A stretch of 6,931 bases of DNA from RGIG1959 sp045540655 (GTDB lineage: Bacteria > Bacillota > Clostridia > Oscillospirales > Acutalibacteraceae). The DNA is taken from contig JAZQHP010000006.1 of the NCBI GenBank assembly GCA_045540655.1, positions 1 to 6,931 of the forward strand. The letters run 5' to 3'. Each line of letters begins with the position of its first letter. Position 1 is the first letter of the stretch. Made by a program: the position numbers and the translations under genes. Shown here one piece after another: positions 1 through 6,400 of the stretch. The notes under the pieces are model-generated. The model made no database searches, was not told the origin of the DNA, and saw nothing but the letters and a program-made list of their open reading frames with translations.

Positions 1-2466
1 GACCTTCTTGCCGAGGGTCACGGCCATATCCATCAGCTTGCCAACACCGGTCTGGTCGAGCTTCGCGAACGGATCGTTCTCGTAGATCTTGGTGTCGTAG
101 TAAGCCGAGAGGAACTTGCCGGCATCGTCACGCGAGAAGCCGAAGGTCATCTGGGTCAGATCGTTGGTGCCGAAGCAGAAGAACTCTGCTTCCTTCGCGA
201 TGTCGTCGGCGGTGAGGCACGCACGCGGGATTTCCATCATGGTACCCACTTCGTACTCGAGCTCGACGCCCGCCGCGGCGATTTCCGCGTCGGCAGTCGC
301 GACAACGATATCCTTCACGAACTTCATTTCCTTCACTTCGCCGGTCAGCGGGATCATGATCTCGGGCTTCACGGTGAAGTCGTTCGCCGCGTTCACAGCG
401 ATCGCCGCGCGGATGACAGCCTTGGTCTGCATCTTCGCGATTTCGGGATAGGTGACAGCCAGACGGCAGCCACGGTGACCCATCATCGGGTTGAACTCAT
501 GCAGGGACGCGATGATGTTCTTGATGTCGGCAACGGTCTTGCCCTGCGACTCGGCGAGGAGCGCAATATCGGCTTCCTCGGTGGGCACGAACTCGTGCAG
601 AGGGGGATCGAGGAAGCGGATGCAAACTGCGTTGCCTTCCATAGCCTCGTAGAGCTTTTCAAAGTCACCCTGCTGATAGGGCAGGATCTTCTCGAGAGCC
701 GCTTCGCGCTCTTCCACGGTATCGGCGCAGATCATCTCACGGAACGCCGCGATACGATCGGCTTCAAAGAACATGTGCTCGGTACGGCACAGGCCGATGC
801 CTTCCGCGCCCAGCTCAACAGCCTTCGCCGCGTCGGCGGGGGTGTCGGCGTTGGTGCGCACTTTCAGGGTACGGAACTCGTCCGCCCAGTTCATGATGGT
901 CTCGAACTCGCCCACGATCTGCGCGTCCACGGTCGGGATGATGCCGTCGTAGATCGCACCGGTGGAGCCGTCGATGGAGATGTAATCGCCCTCGTTGTAA
1001 ACCTTACCCGCGAGCTCGAACTTCTTGTTCTCTTCGTCCATCTTGATCTCGCCGCAGCCGGAGACACAGCAGGTGCCCATGCCGCGCGCGACAACCGCCG
1101 CGTGAGAGGTCATACCGCCGCGAACGGTCAGGATGCCCTGCGAAGCCTTCATGCCGGTGATGTCCTCGGGAGAGGTCTCGAGGCGAACGAGGATAACCTT
1201 TTCGCCGCGGCTGTTCCAGGCTTCCGCATCTTCCGCGGTGAACACGACTTTACCGCAAGCCGCACCGGGGGACGCGCCCAGGCCCTTGCCGGCGGGTGTC
1301 GCCGCCTTGAGCGCTTTCGCGTCAAACTGCGGGTGCAGGAGGGTATCGAGGTTACGGGGATCGATCATCGCCACCGCTTGCTTCTTGTCGATCATCTGCT
1401 CCTCAACGAGGTCGCAGGCGATCTTCAGCGCCGCCTTCGCGGTACGCTTGCCGTTACGGGTCTGCAGCATGAAGAGCTTGCCGTGCTCAACGGTGAACTC
1501 CATATCCTGCATGTCGCGATAGTGATCTTCCAGAATGGCGCAAACCTTGTTGAACTCGGCAAACGCCTCGGGGAACTTGTCAGCCATCTCGGCGATGGGC
1601 ATCGGGGTGCGGACACCCGCGACAACGTCTTCGCCCTGCGCGTTGGTGAGGAATTCGCCCATCAGACCCTTTTCGCCGGTGGCGGGGTCACGGGTGAAGG
1701 CAACACCGGTGCCGCAGTCGTCGCCCATGTTACCGAACGCCATCATCTGCACGTTGACAGCGGTACCCCAGGAGTAGGGGATGTCGTTGTCGCGGCGATA
1801 CACGTTCGCACGGGGGTTGTCCCAGGAACGGAACACGGCTTCCACCGCGCCCATGAGCTGCTCGATGGGATCGGAGGGGAAGTCCTTGCCGATCTTGTTC
1901 TTGTATTCCGCCTTGAATTGACCGGCGAGTTCCTTAAGGTCTTCCGCGGTCAGCTCGACGTCCTGCGTGACGCCCTTCTTTTCCTTCATTTCGTCGATGA
2001 GCTCTTCGAAATATTTCTTGCCGACTTCCATAACAACGTCGGAATACATCTGGATAAAGCGGCGATAGCAGTCATACGCCCAGCGGGGATTGCCGGACTG
2101 AGCGGCCATCGTTTCCACCACTTCCTCGTTCTGACCGAGGTTGAGGATGGTGTCCATCATGCCGGGCATCGAAGCGCGGGCGCCCGAACGCACGGAGACG
2201 AGCAGGGGGTTTTCTTTGTCACCGAATTTTTTGCCGGTGATCTCTTCCATCTTCGCGATGTTCTCAAGGATTTCCGCCTTGATGGCATCGTCGATCTTGC
2301 GACCGTCTTCATAGTAACGGGTGCAAGCCTCGGTGGTGACGGTGAAACCTTGGGGCACGGGCAGACCGATCGCGGTCATTTCGGCCAGGTTTGCGCCTTT
2401 GCCGCCGAGCAGCTCACGCATGGTAGCGTTGCCTTCAGAGAACAGATACACATACTTTGTAGCCAT
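1..2466 (-). CDS. ppdK: Pyruvate, phosphate dikinase, 3'-truncated by the window edge
   Basis: Cytoplasmic enzyme that interconverts pyruvate + ATP + Pi with PEP + AMP + PPi; in anaerobic Clostridia it works in glycolysis or gluconeogenesis at the PEP-pyruvate node. The frame runs from ATG at 2466 to the left edge without a stop: 822 codons against about 874 in the family, so roughly 50 residues are missing. Domains in order: ATP-grasp nucleotide-binding region (about 1-340; Lys23 in GGKGANLAEM, Arg93, Asp321, Glu323, Gln335), phosphohistidine swivelling domain (about 380-510; GGMTSHAAVVARG with catalytic His455 at 1102-1104 and the adjacent Thr453), and PEP/pyruvate TIM barrel (from about 530; Arg561, Arg617, Glu745, Asn768, Asp769). 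From Asp321 onward these positions equal the published C. symbiosum numbering. The catalytic Cys831 would lie just outside. The start is fixed by a strong Shine-Dalgarno and the usual family N-terminus. The Thr next to His is the residue that PDRP-type (DUF299) regulators modify; no such gene is in this window. Confidence 0.98.
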   Translation of the reverse strand, partial: MATKYVYLFSEGNATMRELLGGKGANLAEMTAIGLPVPQGFTVTTEACTRYYEDGRKIDDAIKAEILENIAKMEEITGKKFGDKENPLLVSVRSGARASMPGMMDTILNLGQNEEVVETMAAQSGNPRWAYDCYRRFIQMYSDVVMEVGKKYFEELIDEMKEKKGVTQDVELTAEDLKELAGQFKAEYKNKIGKDFPSDPIEQLMGAVEAVFRSWDNPRANVYRRDNDIPYSWGTAVNVQMMAFGNMGDDCGTGVAFTRDPATGEKGLMGEFLTNAQGEDVVAGVRTPMPIAEMADKFPEAFAEFNKVCAILEDHYRDMQDMEFTVEHGKLFMLQTRNGKRTAKAALKIACDLVEEQMIDKKQAVAMIDPRNLDTLLHPQFDAKALKAATPAGKGLGASPGAACGKVVFTAEDAEAWNSRGEKVILVRLETSPEDITGMKASQGILTVRGGMTSHAAVVARGMGTCCVSGCGEIKMDEENKKFELAGKVYNEGDYISIDGSTGAIYDGIIPTVDAQIVGEFETIMNWADEFRTLKVRTNADTPADAAKAVELGAEGIGLCRTEHMFFEADRIAAFREMICADTVEEREAALEKILPYQQGDFEKLYEAMEGNAVCIRFLDPPLHEFVPTEEADIALLAESQGKTVADIKNIIASLHEFNPMMGHRGCRLAVTYPEIAKMQTKAVIRAAIAVNAANDFTVKPEIMIPLTGEVKEMKFVKDIVVATADAEIAAAGVELEYEVGTMMEIPRACLTADDIAKEAEFFCFGTNDLTQMTFGFSRDDAGKFLSAYYDTKIYENDPFAKLDQTGVGKLMDMAVTLGKKV

Positions 2467-2473
2467 TATATAG

Positions 2474-2482
2474 CCTCCTCTT
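2474..2482 (-). promoter_or_regulatory. Ribosome binding site of ppdK
   Basis: The minus strand reads AAGAGGAGG followed by the 7-base spacer CTATATA and ATG at 2466. This is a near-consensus Shine-Dalgarno at ideal spacing, and it decides the ppdK start. It suggests high translation, which fits a central-metabolism enzyme. Confidence 0.9.
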
Positions 2483-2501
2483 AAAGATTGACTGTTTCAA
2501 A

Positions 2502-2530
2502 CGGTGCGCCTTTCCGGAACACGGGCACCG
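2502..2530 (-). promoter_or_regulatory. Hairpin in the ppdK 5' leader
   Basis: CGGTGC (2502-2507) and GCACCG (2525-2530) are perfect reverse complements. Two further C-G pairs form inside after a one-base bulge (2509-2510 with 2523-2524), and the loop contains the palindrome TTCCGGAA (2512-2519). It lies in the predicted leader, starting a few bases after the likely transcription start and ending about 20 bases before the Shine-Dalgarno, which it leaves unpaired. It could stabilise the mRNA or be chance. No T-tract follows it on the minus strand, so it is not a terminator. Confidence 0.4.
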
Positions 2531-2541
2531 CATCACACTTT

Positions 2542-2570
2542 ATTATAACATAGCTTTCCGTGTTTTCCAA
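2542..2570 (-). promoter_or_regulatory. Sigma-A-type extended -10 promoter of ppdK
   Basis: On the minus strand TTGGAA (2565-2570, 4/6 to TTGACA) is followed by exactly 17 bases and a perfect TATAAT (2542-2547), with TG one base upstream of the -10 (TGTTATAAT), an extended -10 element. Transcription should start near 2535, giving a leader of about 70 nt. Directly upstream (2571-2592) the minus strand has two A-tracts, AAAAA and AAAAAAA, in UP-element position. All elements are in register, so this is the best-supported promoter in the window. Confidence 0.85.
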
Positions 2571-2592
2571 GCGTTTTTTTGTATTTTTGAAA
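2571..2592 (-). promoter_or_regulatory. A-tract (UP-element-like) upstream of the ppdK -35
   Basis: Reading leftward, the 22 bases before the -35 contain CAAAAATACAAAAAAACGC, with phased A-tracts at about -40 to -58. Such tracts bind the RNA polymerase alpha C-terminal domain or bend DNA and raise promoter output in known UP elements. The assignment rests on position and composition only. Confidence 0.45.
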
Positions 2593-2640
2593 AAAAGCCG
2601 TGATTTTTTCATAAAGTGTCCGAAAATTCTCAAAATCCGC

Positions 2641-2669
2641 TTGCCTTCCACCGCAATTTGTATCATAAT
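2641..2669 (+). promoter_or_regulatory. Sigma-A-type promoter of pth (and perhaps mfd)
   Basis: TTGCCT (2641-2646, 4/6 to the -35 consensus), a 17-base spacer, and CATAAT (2664-2669, 5/6 to the -10 consensus). Transcription should start near 2676, about 32 nt before the pth ATG. A-rich stretches at 2623-2626 and 2632-2635 precede the -35. It looks weaker than the ppdK promoter: no extended -10 and a non-perfect -10. The two predicted starts diverge and are about 140 bp apart. Confidence 0.65.
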
Positions 2670-2689
2670 AGACGCATACTTTTGATATA

Positions 2690-2696
2690 AAAGGGG
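2690..2696 (+). promoter_or_regulatory. Weak ribosome binding site of pth
   Basis: AAAGGGG lies 11 bases before the ATG at 2708. Both the sequence (GGGG instead of GGAGG) and the spacing are below optimum, so pth is probably translated modestly. The alternative in-frame GTG at 2738 has only AGGA at 2731-2734, about 3 bases away, which is too close; the ATG is therefore preferred. Confidence 0.5.
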
Positions 2697-2707
2697 TTTT
2701 TCCTTCT

Positions 2708-3307
2708 ATGTTGTTCCGCAAAACCGCCACAGGACCCGTGTCCTTTCTCATCGTGGGACTGGGCAATCCCGGTCGTCAATACGAACGCACCCGCCACAAC
2801 GCGGGCTTTTTAAGCATCGACAAGCTCGCCGACAAGCTCGGCGTGCGCATCGACCGCTCGCGCTTTCACGCGTTGGTGGGCGAGGCGACCGTCGGCGACA
2901 AAAAGGTACTGCTCATGAAGCCGCAGACCATGATGAACGGCAGCGGTCTTGCCGTGCAGGAAGCCGCCATGTTCTACAAGCTCGAGCCGTCGCAGATCGT
3001 CGTCATCTCCGACGACATCAATCTGGATATTGCCAAACTGCGCATCCGCAACGGCGGCAGTGACGGCGGACAGAAGGGGCTTCGCGATATCACGACGTGC
3101 CTTGGCACGGATAAATTTGCGCGTGTGCGCGTCGGCGTGGGACAGAAGCCGCATCCCGACTACGATCTCGTCAAGTGGGTGCTGTCCCGCTTCTCGGACG
3201 AGGATATGAAGCTCCTCGACCCCGCGTTCGCCGATGCCGCGGATGCCGCCGCCCTCATCGCGCAAGGGGAGCTGACCCGCGCGATGAATCTGTATTCCAA
3301 AAAATAA
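2708..3307 (+). CDS. pth: Peptidyl-tRNA hydrolase (Pth family)
   Basis: Cytoplasmic esterase that cleaves the bond between peptide and tRNA in peptidyl-tRNA released from stalled ribosomes, recycling tRNA; usually essential in bacteria. The complete 199-residue protein (E. coli about 194) shows the family signatures: GLGNPG with Asn20, TRHNAGF with catalytic His30 and Asn31, MKPQTMMNGSG with Asn77, and SDDINLD with Asp102; these match E. coli Asn10, His20, Asn21, Asn68 and Asp93. The substrate-side loop reads GGQKGLRD where E. coli has GGHNGLKD, so two residues differ there. The protein begins with about 12 extra residues (MLFRKTATGPVS) before the strand FLIVGLGNPG, where most Pths begin directly with M-K-L-I-V. 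I believe similar extensions occur in related Clostridia, from memory only. It is followed by mfd on the same strand, the usual Bacillota order (in Bacillus, spoVC-fin-mfd); no fin gene is present. Codon 35 is the only TTA leucine codon seen in the window's three genes. Confidence 0.97.
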   Translation: MLFRKTATGPVSFLIVGLGNPGRQYERTRHNAGFLSIDKLADKLGVRIDRSRFHALVGEATVGDKKVLLMKPQTMMNGSGLAVQEAAMFYKLEPSQIVVISDDINLDIAKLRIRNGGSDGGQKGLRDITTCLGTDKFARVRVGVGQKPHPDYDLVKWVLSRFSDEDMKLLDPAFADAADAAALIAQGELTRAMNLYSKK

Positions 3308-3317
3308 CCGAGCCGCC

Positions 3318-3363
3318 CGTCGGTGTCCCGCCGACGACCGGCCCGGCGTCCCCATACTTTTTT
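3318..3363 (+). terminator. GC-rich hairpins plus T6 tract after pth: candidate weak terminator or attenuator
   Basis: Beginning 11 bases after the pth stop, two alternative hairpins are possible. The first pairs CGTCGG (3318-3323) with CCGACG (3331-3336). The second pairs GACG (3333-3336) plus CCG (3338-3340) with CGG plus CGTC (3344-3350), leaving one bulged A and a 3-base loop. They share 3333-3336 and exclude each other. A T6 run at 3358-3363 follows the second hairpin after 7 bases, further than in a canonical intrinsic terminator, so termination is likely partial if real. Confidence 0.35.
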
Positions 3364-3373
3364 CATATTATCG

Positions 3374-3410
3374 ACAGGGTGGGTACGGATGTACCCGCCC
3401 CATTCCCTGT
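3374..3410 (+). promoter_or_regulatory. Stem-loop just upstream of the mfd ribosome binding site
   Basis: GGGTGGGTAC (3377-3386) pairs with GTACCCGCCC (3391-3400) through nine Watson-Crick pairs and one T-G wobble, around a GGAT tetraloop. Alternatively, the outer arms ACAGGG (3374-3379) and CCCTGT (3405-3410) close the inner GGGTAC/GTACCC stem, with 3398-3404 bulged, and TTT follows directly. The second form resembles a weak terminator; the first is a stable leader hairpin ending 17 bases before the Shine-Dalgarno. The structure is clear in the sequence; its role is not. Confidence 0.5.
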
Positions 3411-3417
3411 TTTAGGA

Positions 3418-3424
3418 AAAGGAG
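3418..3424 (+). promoter_or_regulatory. Ribosome binding site of mfd
   Basis: AAAGGAG followed by six T residues and ATG at 3431. This is a good Shine-Dalgarno at normal spacing. It supports the chosen mfd start and shows that mfd does not need translational coupling to pth. Confidence 0.85.
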
Positions 3425-3430
3425 TTTTTT

Positions 3431-6400
3431 ATGAACACATTGCTGTACAGCGCCGTCACAAGCGACCCATCGGTCACGGCGTTGCTCGCCGCCCTTACCG
3501 CGCGGGAGACCCCCGCACTGATCACGGGTCCCGCCCACATTCATCGTGCCGCCATCGCCGCGGCGATGGCGCACGATTTCAAGACCCCGCTGGTGCTGAC
3601 GGGTGACGAGGCGGAAGCCGCCAAGCTCACCGAGGATCTGCAGGCGATGGACGTGGACGCGGTGCTGTATCCCGCGCGCGACCTCACCTTCGGCACCATG
3701 CGCTCCTCGTCGCGCGAATACGAGCAACAGCGCCTGGCGGCGCTCGGTCGTCTGGCGGCGGGCGGCGTTGATTGCGTGGTGGCGTGCGCCGAAGCGGCGG
3801 CACAGTTCACCATCCCGCCCGACACCCTGCTGATGAACACCATCGACATCACCGCCGATTGCCCCCTTCCGACCGACGACCTGCCCAAAGCGCTGGCGGC
3901 GGCGGGCTACGAACGGGTTGCGCGCGTGGAAAGTGCGGGACAATTCGCGGTGCGCGGCGGCATCATCGACATCTTCCCCGCCGCAATGCCCGCGCCCGTG
4001 CGCCTGGAGCTGTGGGGGGACACGGTCGACACCCTGTCTCATTTCGATCTGAATACCCAGCGCCGCACCGATCCGCTGGATGCGGTGAGCGTTCCGCCCG
4101 CCGTCGAGCTTCTTTGCGACGATCCGACCGCGCTTGCCGCGTCCCTGCGTGCGCTTGCCGCCTCGCTTCGCGGCAAACAACAGGATGCGCGCGTCTGGCT
4201 GGAGGCGGATGCCGCACGGCTGGTCGGCGGCGAGCATCTGTCGCTTGAGCGCTACACCCCGCTTCTCTATCGCGAGCGAGCGACCCTGCTTGACTATCTG
4301 CCCGACAGTCCCGTGCTCGTGTGCGAGTGGAGCCGTGTGCGCGAGCAGTTCCACGCCGCTCACTGGCGCATGAGCGAGGAGATCCGCTCCCTGCTCGAGC
4401 AAGGCAAGCTGTGCCGCTCGCTCGACCGCTTTGCGGCGGAGGAAGGTGCGTTTTTTGCGACGCTTGAGCGCCGCGCGCTTGCCGTGACGGAGAACTTCTC
4501 CCGCGCGGTGCGCGACCTGCCGCTTCGCACCAATCTGCACATGAACGCGCGGCAGTTGCCGCCGTTTTCGGGCACGACCGAACTGCTCATCGACGACCTG
4601 AAAGACCTGATGGCACGGCACACCGCCGCGGTGGTGCTGGCGGGACCCGAGGAAAAAACCGCCAAGGTGCTGTGCGACGATCTGAAGGAGGCGGGGCTTC
4701 CCTGCCTGTTTGCGCCGCACCCCGAACGCCCGATGCGCGGGCGCATTCTGGTGACAACGGGCGGCTTGTCCTCCGGCTTTGATTTCCCGACGGGCGACGT
4801 GGCGATCCTCACCCACGGACGCGCCGCCCGCTCCAAAAAGCGCCGCCTGATGAACAAACAATCGCGCGGGACGCCCATCGGCAGTCTGGAGGAGCTCAAA
4901 ACCGGTGACTACGTCGTTCACGCCGCCCACGGCATCGGCATCTACCTTGGCATTCATCAGGTGTCCATGCAGGGCATTGTCAAGGACTACATCAAGCTGG
5001 AGTTCGCCAAAGGCGACATGCTGTACGTCCCCGTGACCCAGCTGGATCTGGTGTCCAAATACATCGGCACCAAGGACGACGCGACCGTCAAGCTTCACAA
5101 GCTCGGCGGCATGGAATGGCAACGCGCCAAAACCCGCGTGCGCGCCGCCGTCAAGGATATTGCGCGCGAGCTGATCGCGCTGTATGCCAAACGTATGGCG
5201 ACCAAAGGACACGCCTTCCCCGAGGACGGCGAATGGCAATACGATTTCGAGCGGCATTTCCCCTATGAGGAGACGGACGATCAGCTCCGCTGTGCAGAGG
5301 AGATCCGCCGCGATATGCAACGGGCGGTCCCGATGGAGCGCCTGCTGTGCGGCGACGTGGGCTTCGGCAAAACCGAAATCGCCCTGCGCGCGGCATTCCG
5401 CGCCATCGCCGACGGCAAGCAGTGCATCCTGCTGGTGCCGACCACCATCCTTGCCTATCAGCACTTCAACACCGCGCTGACGCGCTTCGACGGATTCCCC
5501 GTCACGATCGAAATGCTGTCGCGCTTCCGCACCCCGAAGCAACAGGCATCCATCCTGCGGCGGGCACAGGCGGGTGAGGTGGATCTGCTCATCGGCACCC
5601 ACCGCCTGCTGTCGGATGACGTGAAGATGAAGGATCTGGGTCTGTTCATCATCGACGAGGAACAGCGCTTCGGCGTGGCACAGAAGGAAAAAATCAAAGA
5701 AAAATATCCCACCGTCGACGTGCTGACGCTGTCGGCGACCCCCATCCCGCGTACGCTGAACATGGCGATCAGCGGCATCCGCGATATGTCCATCCTTGAG
5801 GAAGCGCCGCAGGACCGCCACCCTGTGCAGACCTTCGTCATGGAGCACGATGCCCATCTTCTGCAGGACGCGATCGCGCGCGAACTGCGCCGCGGCGGAC
5901 AGGTCTACTACCTGCACAACCGCATCGACGATATCGAGCGGGTCGCCGCGGCATGGCAACTGCGCCTGCCGGAAGCCCGCATCGCCGTGGCGCACGGGCG
6001 CATGACCGAGGATCAGCTGTCGGAGATCTGGCAGCAGGTGCTCGACCGCGAAATCGACATCCTCGTGTGCACCACCATCATCGAAACGGGCGTGGACATC
6101 CCCAACGTCAACACCCTCATCATCGAAAACGCCGACCGCTACGGTCTGTCCCAGCTTCACCAGCTTCGCGGACGCGTCGGACGCAGTGCGCGTCGCGCCT
6201 TTGCCTACCTGACCTTCCAGAGCGGCAAGGTGCTTGACGAGGTCGCCTCCAAGCGCCTCGATGCGATGCGGGAATTTACCGAATTCGGCGCGGGCTTCAA
6301 AATCGCCCTGCGCGATATGGAGATCCGCGGCGCGGGCAACCTGCTCGGTGCGCAACAGCACGGTCACATGGAAGCGGTCGGCTACGATATGTATCTGCGC

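Noticed and set aside
116..451. 111-codon Ser/Ala-rich plus-strand frame
   Set aside because: Antisense to the PEP-binding barrel of ppdK. Its composition reflects the complement of conserved codons, and it has no supporting ribosome site.
475..2484. 669-codon open frame on the plus strand (GTG start)
   Set aside because: It is the exact codon-aligned complement of ppdK, whose translation carries every active-site motif of the family. The plus-strand product has no recognisable domain, and the frame is open only because ppdK avoids TTA, CTA and TCA.
2691..2705. AAGG/CCTT mini-hairpin that could hide the pth Shine-Dalgarno
   Set aside because: Only four base pairs with a 7-base T-rich loop, too weak to be a credible thermosensor or translational switch.
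2467..2707. Riboswitch, T-box, catabolite (cre) or Rex operator in the intergenic region
   Set aside because: I looked for the T-box core, the cre pattern and the Rex palindrome on both strands and found no convincing match. The predicted leaders are about 70 and 32 nt, too short for most riboswitches.
2481..2766. Two short minus-strand frames (61 and 77 codons) in the ppdK-pth region
   Set aside because: They overlap the ppdK promoter, A-tract and leader, have no Shine-Dalgarno and translate to low-complexity Lys/Phe-rich peptides typical of AT-rich control DNA.
3175..3606. 143-codon plus-strand frame bridging pth and mfd
   Set aside because: It runs out of frame through the end of pth, the structured spacer and the start of mfd. 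It has no ribosome site and no conserved motif.
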